The notes under the pieces are model-generated. The model was not told where the DNA came from. It saw only the letters and a list, made by a program, of their open reading frames with translations, and did not search any database. From assembly GCF_900090315.1 (NCBI RefSeq), contig NZ_FMHZ01000002.1, forward strand, positions 6,046,501-6,110,500: 64,000 nucleotides of DNA, written 5' to 3'. Both the position numbers and the translations under genes were made by a program. Shown piece by piece: positions 42,394 through 50,900 of this stretch; position 1 is the stretch's first letter; every line of letters starts with the position of its first letter. Source of the stretch: Micromonospora citrea (lineage in GTDB: Bacteria > Actinomycetota > Actinomycetes > Mycobacteriales > Micromonosporaceae).

Positions 42394-42427
42394 GGGTCTT
42401 GCCGCAAGCCCCCGGGTGCGCTATACA
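42394..42427 (+). promoter_or_regulatory. RAE-like palindrome overlapping a promoter
   Basis: GGGTCTTGCCGCAAGCCCC (42394-42412) contains a perfect CTTGC-C-GCAAG palindrome with G/C flanks, resembling the 19-bp rifamycin-associated element as I remember it. TTGCCG (42400-42405) and TATACA (42422-42427), 16 bp apart, read as a rightward promoter overlapping the palindrome. Which flanking gene it controls is not settled by position alone. Confidence 0.45.
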
Positions 42428-42705
42428 TTACGAGTGGGAGGGATTGTGCTTCCTCCAAAGGTCGGCACATTCAGCCGCGAGAGAGTCCTCAATTTCCCCG
42501 GGCGAGGCCGGCCCGGCGTCGGCGAAGAGCGCTCCGATCCTCACCAGGTTCGCCGACGCGCCGGCCGCGCGCCGGACGGAGGCCCGCAGCGCCCGCCCGT
42601 GCGAAGGTCGAACTCTGGTGGGCCTGGTCGCCGACGGCTGCCACGGGCGGACGTGCTCGACGGTTCCGGGCTGCCGGCGACCAGCCCCGCACGAGCGGAG
42701 TGGAC

Positions 42706-43578
42706 ATGCCCGACGGATGGCAGTGGGACCCGACGTTGTTCCAGGGCAGCGCGGCCTACTACGAACGGGGCCGCCTGCCGTACGCGCCGCGGTTCGCCGA
42801 GCGGCTCGCCGAGGAGTTGGCGCTGGACGGTTCCGGCCGGCTCCTCGACGTCGGCTGCGGGCCTGGCACCGCGACGCTGGCGCTGGCGCCGTACTTCGTG
42901 GCGGTCGTCGGCGTCGATCCCGACCCGGACATGCTGGTCGAGGCCGGTCGCCGCGCGCGGCGGCTCGACGTCGGCAACGCCCGCTGGGTGGCGGCGCGGG
43001 CCGAGGAGCTGCCGGCCGGCCTGGGGGAGTTCCGGGCGGTGATGTTCGCGCAGTCGTTCCACTGGACCGACCGGGACGAGGTCGCCGCGGTGGTGCGCGG
43101 GATGCTCCCGCCCGGCGGGGCCTTCCTGCACATGAGCGACCGCAAGGGGCCGCCGACCGAACCGGCCGGGCTGCCGCACCCGGCCCCGCCGTCGGGGCCC
43201 GTCGCCGCGCTGGTGCGCAGCTATCTGGGCGAGGTGCGCCGGGCCGGGCGGGGCGTGCTGGTGGACGGCACGCCGGGCGGGGAGGAGCACGTGCTGGCGC
43301 GGGCGGGGTTCGAGGGGTTCCGGCGGCTCATCGTGCCGGCCGGCGCGGTGGTGGAGCGCTCCGCCGACGACGTCGTCGCGAACGTGTTCTCCCGCTCGGA
43401 CTCGGCGCCGCACCTCTTCGGAGACCGGCTGGGCGCGTTCGAGCGGGACCTGCGCCTCCTGCTTCGCGAGACGTCGCCGGGCGGCGTCTTCGCGGAGCGG
43501 GTGCCGGACACCGAGATCAAGATATGGCGGCGGCCGGTCGCCGCACGCCGGCGCCGGGGCCGGCGACCCTCGTCGTGA
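42706..43578 (+). CDS. Class I SAM-dependent methyltransferase
   Basis: A 290-aa protein with a UbiE/Methyltransf_11-like fold: LLDVGCGPGTATLALAPYFVAVVGVDPDPDMLVEAGRRA (SAM motif I and acidic loop), ARWVAARAEELPAGLGEFRAVMFAQSFHWTDRDEVAAVVRGMLPPGGAFLHMSDRK (motifs II-III with the FHW segment common in small-molecule methyltransferases). The ATG start has GCGGAG upstream. The substrate cannot be deduced. It is convergent with the FAD monooxygenase at its 3' end with only a 6-bp gap. Confidence 0.85.
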   Translation: MPDGWQWDPTLFQGSAAYYERGRLPYAPRFAERLAEELALDGSGRLLDVGCGPGTATLALAPYFVAVVGVDPDPDMLVEAGRRARRLDVGNARWVAARAEELPAGLGEFRAVMFAQSFHWTDRDEVAAVVRGMLPPGGAFLHMSDRKGPPTEPAGLPHPAPPSGPVAALVRSYLGEVRRAGRGVLVDGTPGGEEHVLARAGFEGFRRLIVPAGAVVERSADDVVANVFSRSDSAPHLFGDRLGAFERDLRLLLRETSPGGVFAERVPDTEIKIWRRPVAARRRRGRRPSS

Positions 43579-43584
43579 GCGTCC

Positions 43585-44736
43585 CTACTGCGCACGCCAC
43601 GTGGCGGCCAGCAGGCGGGTGGCGAGCTGAGGCGGCACGGCCCGCAGCAGGGCGTCACGCAGCCACGCGGCGCCGCCGGTCCGCGAGGTCATCCGCGACT
43701 GCCGGGACGCCGCCGCCATGAGGCGGCTGGTGCGGGGCCGGCGTTCGGCGTCGTAGCGACGAAGTCGATCAGGAACGTCGACCGGGCGGGCGTCGGCGAG
43801 GTGCCGGGTCAACGCGGCCGCGTCCTCGAACGCCTGGCTGGCGCCCTGGCCGAGGTCGGGGGTCATCGCGTGGGCGGCGTCGCCGAGCAGCGCCACCCGG
43901 CCGACCGCGAACGACGGCAGCGGCTCGGCCAGGCGGGCGATCGCGTCGACGTGGACGTCCGTGGGCGGAGTGGCCTCGATCAGCGCCGGGACGGCCGGGT
44001 GCCAGTCCGCCATGAGGGAGAGGACCTGTCGGCGCGCCTCCTGCGCCGCAGGCGGGGGCCCGGCCAGCGCCGAGTCGGTGAACCAGTACAGGTCGCTCTC
44101 GCCGAGCGGGAACAGGCCGAACACGGCTCCGGTGCGACGGTCGACCATGATGCTGGCCAGCAGCTCGGAGACGTCCAGGCCGGCCGGCGTGGGCAGCACG
44201 CCCCGCAGGTCCAGCCGGCCGACCTGCCGCAGCCCCGGATGGTCGGGAAACAGCTGGCCGCGCAGGCCGCTGCCGATCCCGTCGGCCACGATCACGGCGT
44301 CGGCCCTGGTCACCCGGTGTCCCTCGGTGACGACGGCCACCTCGTTCCCGTGGGGCTCCAGCCGCCGCACCGGCGTGCCGGTCCGCAGCAGCGCGGTGGG
44401 CAACGGCGCGCGCAACGCCCGGTGCAGCCCCGCGCGGGACACCACGTGCGCCGCGCCGACCGACCGCTGTGCCTGAACGGCGTCCGCGACCAGCAGCGCC
44501 CTGCCGCGCCAGTCCCGTAACCCGCCGCTGGTCGCGCGTACCGCCTGGCCGCGCAGGTCGTCGCCCAACCCGAGCGCGTCCAGGGCGCGGGCGCCGTTGG
44601 GCATGATCACCACGCCGGTGCCCGCCTCGCGTAACTCGGCGCCGCGCTCGTACAGCGTCACCTCGTGACCGGCCCGGTGCAGCCCGACCGCCACCGAGAC
44701 CCCACCCAGACCGGCACCGACCACCGCGACCCGCAT
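43585..44736 (-). CDS. FAD-dependent aromatic-type monooxygenase
   Basis: A 383-aa flavoprotein of the PHBH/salicylate-hydroxylase class: VAVVGAGLGGVSVAVGLHRAGHEVTLYERG at the N-terminus (GxGxxG), GTGVVIMPNGARALDALGLGDDL, VIVADGIGSGLRGQLF (DG motif) and RVALLGDAAHAMTPDLGQGASQAFEDAAAL (GD motif binding FAD ribityl). GGGAGGGT precedes the ATG. Divergent from a TetR-family gene 59 bp away, so it is likely that regulator's target: a detoxification or catabolic hydroxylase. Confidence 0.88.
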   Translation of the reverse strand: MRVAVVGAGLGGVSVAVGLHRAGHEVTLYERGAELREAGTGVVIMPNGARALDALGLGDDLRGQAVRATSGGLRDWRGRALLVADAVQAQRSVGAAHVVSRAGLHRALRAPLPTALLRTGTPVRRLEPHGNEVAVVTEGHRVTRADAVIVADGIGSGLRGQLFPDHPGLRQVGRLDLRGVLPTPAGLDVSELLASIMVDRRTGAVFGLFPLGESDLYWFTDSALAGPPPAAQEARRQVLSLMADWHPAVPALIEATPPTDVHVDAIARLAEPLPSFAVGRVALLGDAAHAMTPDLGQGASQAFEDAAALTRHLADARPVDVPDRLRRYDAERRPRTSRLMAAASRQSRMTSRTGGAAWLRDALLRAVPPQLATRLLAATWRAQ

Positions 44737-44795
44737 GACACCCTCCCCTGAACCACTACGATCGTTCTACTACGGATATTGGATACCATGGAGCG
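44737..44795. promoter_or_regulatory. Divergent control region of the monooxygenase and TetR genes
   Basis: This 59-bp spacer is locally A+T-rich and carries CTACGATCGTTCTACTACGG with repeated CTACG half-sites, a probable TetR operator overlapping both promoters. Confidence 0.4.
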
Positions 44796-45419
44796 ATGCC
44801 GCCGACCAACCCCGGCCGTCGCCGAGCCCTGACCGACGCCGCCATCGACCTGCTCGCGACGTCCGGCGTCCACGGCGTGACGCACCGCGCGGTCGAGCAG
44901 GCCGCCGGGCTGCCCCCGGGCACCGCCTCCAACTACTTCCGCAGCCGCGAGGCGCTCCTGGTCGCCGCGGCGCGACGCATCGTTGACCTGCACCACGCCG
45001 ACACGGACGGGTTCGCCCCCCGCGCGGGGACCGCCGAGGCACCCGCCGCGAGCGCGCCCGCCGGCACGAGCGCACAGTTGGCCGAGCTGCTGGCCGAGTC
45101 GCTGTTCGCGGCGGCGACCACACTGCGCAACCGCTACCTGGCGGTGTTCGAACTGCAGATGGAGGCGACACGGCGACCGGCGCTGGCCGCCGTACTGACC
45201 GCGTTGCAGGACAGCTCGTTCCGGCTCACCGCCGACCAGCACGCCGCACTCGGCCTGGCCATCCCCGCCGAGCGGATCCCCATCCTGGTCGCCCTCTACG
45301 GCGGGACGCTGTTCGCACTGGTGGCGGCACCGCCCGGGCACGTCAGCAGGGAACTCGTCGACGATCTCGCTTGGGCCATCGTGCGCGGCGCGCTGCCCGA
45401 TCTCGACGTGGGTGCCTGA
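44796..45419 (+). CDS. TetR/AcrR-family regulator
   Basis: A 207-aa regulator. Residues 8-55 form the TetR helix-turn-helix (RRRALTDAAIDLLATSGVHGVTHRAVEQAAGLPPGTASNYFRSREALLVAAARRIV); the remainder is an all-helical ligand domain with an Ala/Pro-rich insertion (about residues 72-92). It is divergent from the FAD monooxygenase and probably represses it and itself. The ATG start follows a weak GGAG-like site; no alternative start fits better. Confidence 0.88.
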   Translation: MPPTNPGRRRALTDAAIDLLATSGVHGVTHRAVEQAAGLPPGTASNYFRSREALLVAAARRIVDLHHADTDGFAPRAGTAEAPAASAPAGTSAQLAELLAESLFAAATTLRNRYLAVFELQMEATRRPALAAVLTALQDSSFRLTADQHAALGLAIPAERIPILVALYGGTLFALVAAPPGHVSRELVDDLAWAIVRGALPDLDVGA

Positions 45420-45754
45420 CCGTTCTGGGGCACCCCCGGCCGATTCACCGTCGCTCACACAGGGGCGTCCACCTGCGCCGCCCGACGACGTGCGCGCACC
45501 GAGCGGCGCAGGTGGACGCGGCCGTCCAGCGTCACGGCCGCGGGCGCTGCCGGCCGCCGAGCGGCGGAGGTGGACACGGCGGTCGAGCGGCACGGCCGGG
45601 CGCCACGGCCGGGCGGCCGAGGTGGACACGGCGGCCGAGCGTCACGGCCGGTCGGTCGAGCGACACGGCGGCCGAGCGCCACGACCGGCCGGCCGCGCCG
45701 TCGGCGCTGGTCCGGCCGCTGCGGGTCAGGCGCCGGTGGTCCGGCCGCGGCGGG
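45420..45754. repeat. Repeat-rich spacer: three 36-bp dispersed copies and a 29-bp tandem pair
   Basis: No gene is credible in this spacer. About 36-bp copies at 45505-45540, 45563-45598 and 45615-45650 share GGTGGACxCGGC, CCAGCG/CGAGCG and CACGGCCG; a degenerate fourth follows near 45657-45687. Then two 29-bp tandem units (45708-45736 and 45737-45765, one mismatch) run into the last codons of the next gene. Spacing of the 36-bp copies is irregular (58 and 52 bp), unlike CRISPR. Confidence 0.75.
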
Positions 45755-46648
45755 TCAGGCGCCGGTGGCCCGGCCGGCGCCGTAGCCGTGCCGCATCCGG
45801 AACCTCATCGGGTCCGTGCCCGTCGCCGTGACGTGGTCGATCAGCACGGTCCGCAACGGCTCGGGAAGCTCGGCGCGCGGCGGACGGGTCCACTCCAGGG
45901 ACGTGAACAACTCCGCCGCGCCGTCGAGCTGTGCCGGAGTCGGTGACACCGACGCCAGGGCCTCGAAGATCAGCTCGGTCGGCTCGGCCAGCAGGAGGCG
46001 CTGGGGCGCCAGCTCGTGCCAGGGCGTGCCGTCCGGCTGACGGGGTGGGAAGCCGGCCCAGGCGAGAAGGGCCAGGACGCGCTCGACGGCGTCAGGGTGT
46101 CGGCGGGCCACCAGATCGACGAGTCGCTCCTCCGCGCCGGCCTCCCGGCGCGACGTGGCCGCCGCGACGGCGGTGAGGCCCCGCGGCGCGGCCGCCACCC
46201 ACCGGGCCCGCCGGTCCTCCCGCTCGACGGCCGCACGGGCCAGGGACTGCTGGACGTCACGCGAGCCGGTCAGGCCCCGGCCGGCCAGCCACCGGGTGAG
46301 GGCGGACCCGTCACGAAGAGCCGCGTCGCAGTTTCCCAGGCCGCCCAGCGCGGCCTGGTGATGCAGCGTCCACAGGGCGAGCCGCCGGCCACCGGCTGCC
46401 GACACGAGGACCGTCGGCCAACCCGGGCACCGACAACGGTCCCCGGTGCCGCCGTCCACGACAGACAAAAGTCGGGCCAGCTCCGCGATGTCCTCGCCGG
46501 TCACCACGGTCCGTGCCGCGTCGGCGCGATCCAGCTCGTCTGGCGACGCCTCGACGATCACCACCTCGGCCGCCTGGGCGAGGACGCTCTCCAGCAGCGC
46601 CGTGGTCGGCGCGCCGTCCACATCGTCGGGCACCGTGGGGTCCGTCAC
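45755..46648 (-). CDS. Hypothetical protein (297 aa)
   Basis: No family recognised. The likely start is GTG 46648 (VTDPTVPDDVDGAPTTALLESVL); the longer open frame upstream is Arg-rich and unlike coding sequence. The protein has an N-terminal helical region, a possible zinc-binding CRCPGW segment, a region WLAGRGLTGSRDVQQSLARAAVEREDRRARWVAAAPRGLTAVAAATSRREAGAEERLVDLVARRHPDAVERVLALLAWAGFPP that looks like repeated helices, and a polar C-terminus. Its end lies inside a 29-bp tandem repeat. It is divergent from the DUF4132/MoxR/vWA operon and separated by 400 bp; a link with that operon is possible but unproven. Confidence 0.6.
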   Translation of the reverse strand: MTDPTVPDDVDGAPTTALLESVLAQAAEVVIVEASPDELDRADAARTVVTGEDIAELARLLSVVDGGTGDRCRCPGWPTVLVSAAGGRRLALWTLHHQAALGGLGNCDAALRDGSALTRWLAGRGLTGSRDVQQSLARAAVEREDRRARWVAAAPRGLTAVAAATSRREAGAEERLVDLVARRHPDAVERVLALLAWAGFPPRQPDGTPWHELAPQRLLLAEPTELIFEALASVSPTPAQLDGAAELFTSLEWTRPPRAELPEPLRTVLIDHVTATGTDPMRFRMRHGYGAGRATGA

Positions 46649-47052
46649 GGCGGAGAGCGTACCCACCGGTCCCGCTCGCCGGTCGAGCCGGATCCGCGTG
46701 GTGGTCCGGTGTCGCCACGGCAGGGCGACCAGGAGCAGCCGGCCATCGCGTCGCCCGGTCGGGGCGACGCGCCGTCGTGGGGCGGGACACCGGCAAGCCG
46801 AGGACTTCGCTGTGACCCCCGTCACTTAACGCTGGTGGCGGGGGTGGCCGGCGTTTGCCCGCGGTCGGATCGGACGGGCCGGACCTGCGGCTCCGACAGA
46901 TCCTCGGGCCGCTCGTCCCGCCGTACGCGCACCGCCGCCCCGCCGGCGGGGCGCTGTCGTGTCGGTCACTACTGTTAGCGTGCCCTGCGGCGTCGATCGT
47001 GGCTGATTCCTCATGAAATATGCCTAGTTTGCCACTGCGGAGGGTGTTCCTG
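46649..47052. other. Divergent spacer upstream of the DUF4132/MoxR/vWA operon
   Basis: About 400 bp without a credible gene. The right end is A+T-richer (GATTCCTCATGAAATATGCC at 47004-47023) and likely contains the operon promoter; CACTACTGTTAGCG at 46967-46980 is another promoter-like patch. No clear repeat or operator was seen. Confidence 0.5.
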
Positions 47053-47910
47053 ATGGCCTGGCTACCGATGGGAGACTCGTACGAGATCTCCCTCGTGGAC
47101 GGAAAGGTGGCGGCCCGGTCCAGCGGCCCGCGTGCCACCGGCCGTCCGTTGAAGATCCTGCCGAAGGCGTTGCGCGACGACCCCGAGGTGGACCGGTTGC
47201 GCCAGCTCGCCCAGTGGCTGGACCGGCACGCCGCCGAATGCCTGGCCCGGGTCGACGCGTGGGTGGTGTCCTCGCTGCCGGTGCCGACCGGGCTGCTGGC
47301 CCGGGTCTGGCCGGATCCGGCCTGGCGGGACGCGCTGCGTGACCTCGTGGTGCTCGGCGACGACCCGGCCGAGCCGGGCTTCCTGCGGGACGTCACCGAC
47401 ACCGGCGACCTGCGCGTGGTCAACCTCGACGGGGAGACCGTCCGGTCTTCGCCGGCCACCGCGACCCTGCCCCACCCGGTGCGCCTGCCCGACCTGGCCG
47501 ACCTGCGTGGCTTCGCCGAGGAGCTGGAGATCACCCAGCGGATCGAGCAACTGTACCGGGGCACCTGGGGCAGACCCGACAACGTCCGGGAGCGCGACAC
47601 CACGATCACCGACTTCCAGGGCGCCACGGTCCCCAACCGGCTGGCCGCCCGGGCCGCCACCCTCGGCTACCGGGTCTCCGGCTCGCAGGTCACCTGCCGG
47701 GTCTGGGAGGACGGCCGGACGGTCGAGGCCGCCATGTGGTTCGACGAGGACTACTGGGACTCCGAGGCGACCCTGGGCACCCTCTCCTGGTCGGTGGTGG
47801 ACGGGCCGACGCTGCGGTTGACCGAGGTCGGGCCGGTGGCCTGGTCGGAAGGAATGCGGATGGCGACGGCCCTGTCCGGCGCCGCGACGCGAGCGGGGGA
47901 GAAGGCGTGA
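47053..47910 (+). CDS. DUF4132 protein (MolR C-terminal-like)
   Basis: A 285-aa protein matching the C-terminal DUF4132 region of the E. coli MolR/YehI type as I remember it: YEISLVDGKVAARSSG, RPLKILPKALRDDPEVDRLRQLAQWLDRHAAECLARVDAWVVSSLPVPTGLLARVWPDPAWRDALRDLVV, LPHPVRLPDLADLRGFAEELEITQRIEQLYRGTW, RAATLGYRVSGSQVTCRVWEDGR. In other bacteria this domain ends a protein of over 1000 aa; here it stands alone. The start ATG 47053 has GGAGGG eight bases upstream. The GTGA overlap couples it to the 1695-aa gene. First gene of the MoxR/vWA module; molecular function unknown. Confidence 0.8.
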   Translation: MAWLPMGDSYEISLVDGKVAARSSGPRATGRPLKILPKALRDDPEVDRLRQLAQWLDRHAAECLARVDAWVVSSLPVPTGLLARVWPDPAWRDALRDLVVLGDDPAEPGFLRDVTDTGDLRVVNLDGETVRSSPATATLPHPVRLPDLADLRGFAEELEITQRIEQLYRGTWGRPDNVRERDTTITDFQGATVPNRLAARAATLGYRVSGSQVTCRVWEDGRTVEAAMWFDEDYWDSEATLGTLSWSVVDGPTLRLTEVGPVAWSEGMRMATALSGAATRAGEKA

Positions 47911-50900
47911 GCGGTAAGAAGACGACGGCGGACGAGGAGTCGACCGAGAGCCTGCTGGCCGCCGGCGCGGTGCTGCCCGCCGACACCGCCGGGGCCGGCG
48001 ACCGGGCCGTGCCCCTCACCGCCCGCACCTACCGGCACCCGGCCCTCGACGATCGGCCGGTGGTCCGGCTGGTCGACGCCGCGCTGGGCGAGGGCGAGGA
48101 CGTCGCCGTCAGCTTCCTCGGCCTGGCCCCGGCCGCCGAGCCGGTCGTCGTCGGGCTCGGCCCCCGCCGTCCGCTGGCCTTCCCGGAGTGGGTGCTGGTG
48201 CACCACCCGGCGGACGGCCGGCACGCGCTGGCCGTGGTGCCGGAGCTGCAGAAGCTGGCCAAGCAGGCACGGTCCCGGCCGAAGGCCGCCCTGGACGGGC
48301 ACCAGGCCATCGCCGACCGGTTCGCCCGTACGCTGCCGCACTTCCTGCCGACGTTCTTCGAGCAGGCGGCGCGGGTGTTCCTGGCCGCCGGGCAGGACAC
48401 CTACGCGCTCCAGCTGTTCAACAAGGCACGCAAGGCGGAGGCACAGCACGGCCTGCCGGTCGACCCGAGCCGGCTCGACGAGGTCTACGTGGAGTTCGTG
48501 TCCGCCAAGGTGGTGTCCGCGACCGCGCTGGCCGCGTACGCGAAGGAGCTGGCCGCCCTGCTGCCGGCGGACGAGGCGTTGGAGCGGTTCTGCCGGCTGG
48601 CGCTGCGGGCGGCGACCGCCGGCGTGGTGCCGTCCGCGCAGTCGGCCAACGCCGTCAACCGGCTGGTCCGCGCCGCCACGAAGGCCGCCAAGGCGGGTGC
48701 CGGCGCGAAGTCCGCGAAGGCGGGCACCGGCGCGAAGGCCGTCAGGACCGTCGCCGACAGGGAGGCGGCCTACCTGACCGAGCTGCTGCGGCTGCCGGTG
48801 GTCGCCCAGGCGCCGGCCGGCTGGTGGAAGGCGCATCTGCCCGCGGTGACGGCGCTGGCCGGCCGGGATCCGGCGATCCGCGGCAGACTGCTCGACCTGA
48901 TGCCCGCCGACCGGGACGACCTGGTGGCGTGGCTGGCACTGTTGACCGACACCGGCGCGCTCGCCGGGCTGACCGACCCGGACGTGCCGGACGCGGCCCG
49001 GCCGCGGGACGGCGTCGTCGGCTGGCTGCGCCGCTTCGTGAACCGGGTGCACTCCGGCTACCACCGTCGCCCGCTGCCGCAGCTGTACCCGCTCGTCGAG
49101 CGGATGGCCGACCGGCTGCGCGCCGAACTGGCCGACAGCGGCGAGACCCTCACCGTCCACGAGGACCTCGACCTGCTCGACCTGCTGCTCGCCCTCGACG
49201 TGCCGGTGACCCCGCCGAAGGAGCGCGAAACCCTCGACCTGGCGCGGTGGGCCGGGGCCGGGGGAGAGCGGGACCTGCTCGCCGTCGCCGGCGACGACCG
49301 GTTCACCGCGGCCCTGCGCCGGGGCCTCGACCAGCTCGACGACAACCAAGCCGCCCTGCGCCGGACGGCCGGGACGCCGGGCATCCGGCCGCTGCTCACC
49401 GACTGGCTGCGGGCGCGGCTCCGCGACCGCTTCGCCGCCGGGCTGCCCCACCTGCCCGAGGCGGTGGACTGGCTGGGCAGGCTCCCGATCGAGGCGCTGC
49501 GCCTGGTGTCCGACGAACTCCGCCGGCCAGGCGACGCCGGGACGGGCGGCGACCTCGGGCAGGGCCTCGGCGTCGACCTCGCCGAGCGCGTCACCCGCAG
49601 CCTGCGCGGCGGTCTCCTCGACGAACTGGGCTGGCCGGACTGGGAGCTGGCCTGGCAGGAGGTGACCGGCGGAGACCGCCGGGTCGAGGTCGTCCAGGCG
49701 GAGGCCTGGCCGTACGTGATCCTGGGCGGGCCGACCACGGTGCGCGTGATCGGCACCGAGGGCATCGTGCTCCGCCACGACCTGCGCATCCCGGCCGGCG
49801 ACATGTACGGCAAGCCCGGCTACCACTACGTCGACGGCCACCTGCTGGTCTACTGGCGTTCCCAGGCGCTCGGCTACGACCTGCGCGGCTACTGGCACTC
49901 GTCGCCGGGCGAGCCGCAGCCCATGCAGGGCCGGCACCACGGCAGCGAGCGCGGCAACGAGGTCACCCTGCCGCTCGCCGGCGGCGGGCGGACGACCGGT
50001 GGCGGCGTGCTGCACGTCGGTGACACCGTCGTCCCGTCCGAGCTGCCGGTCATCACCGACGGCACCTGTCACTGGGTCTACCGGAGCGGCGAGGACGACG
50101 GCGCCTTCGGCTGGCGCGAGTACGACCCGGCCGGCAACGCCCACGGCCGGCGCAGCCTGCCCCGGTTCCTGGCCGACGCCCCGGTCGACGGTGGCCGCCT
50201 CCGGGAGTCGGCCAGCTGGCTGCGGCCGGCCCTGTCCGACCGGGCCACCCCGGCCGCCGTGCCGGTGGACGGTCTGCTCGGCTGGCGGGTGGTCGGCCTG
50301 CCGGACGGCTCGGTGCGTGGCGAGGACCTGGCCGGCCGCAGCGTCACCGTGGCCGCCGGGCAGGAGCCGATCGCGGCGCTGGTGCTCCCCGGCGACGACC
50401 GGCCCCGGGCCGTCCTCAAGGGCCTCGCCCTGGTCGACCCGGACGGGATGGTGTCGGCCGTCGCCGGGCCGCCCGACAGCCGGGACTTCCACCGCCGCCG
50501 GCACCCGCTGCCGGGGCCGAGGTTCCTCGGCCACCTGGTGCCCCGCGATCCGGCCGGCTCCGCCGCCCTGCGCCGGATCGACCGGGACACCGTCGCGGCG
50601 CTGCTCAAGTTCGCCGTCGACCAGCGCCGCGCCGCCCTGGCCGAGCAGGCCGCACGGGCCGCGGCCCGATCCGGGCTGACCGCGGCCACGCAGGCCGTCA
50701 CGGGCCTGCCCGTCGCAGTCCCGGCGTCCCTGGTCGGCGCCCCGGCCGGCGCCTCCGGCCCCGCCACCTCCGACGAGGACGACCGGAACACGCTGTTCGA
50801 GCTGGTCCGTTCGACGCTGCCGACGGTCAGCCACGAGGCGGTGCTGGCCGCGGTGACCGGGGCGCTGCGGCTGGCCGCCCGGGTACGCACCGACCTGGAC

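Larger units (their letters stand above)
41953..42705. other. Long spacer upstream of helR and the methyltransferase gene
   Basis: About 750 bp without a credible gene; the open frames here have no ribosome site or recognisable product. It holds a 21-bp perfect inverted repeat (42209-42257) and a promoter-like palindrome region (42394-42427). Divergent promoters for helR (leftward) and the methyltransferase (rightward) must lie here. Confidence 0.7.

Noticed and set aside
42446-42700. Small gene starting at GTG 42446 behind a GGGAGGG site
   Set aside because: The start context looks good, but the frame becomes Arg/Pro/Gly-rich and continues as a shadow into the methyltransferase gene.
42305-43721. 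Longer alternative frames across the methyltransferase gene
   Set aside because: Only the frame from 42706 shows the SAM-binding motifs; the others are out-of-frame readings.
45505-45765. CRISPR array
   Set aside because: Only three to four imperfect copies, irregular 52-58 bp spacing, no unique equal-length spacers and no cas genes.
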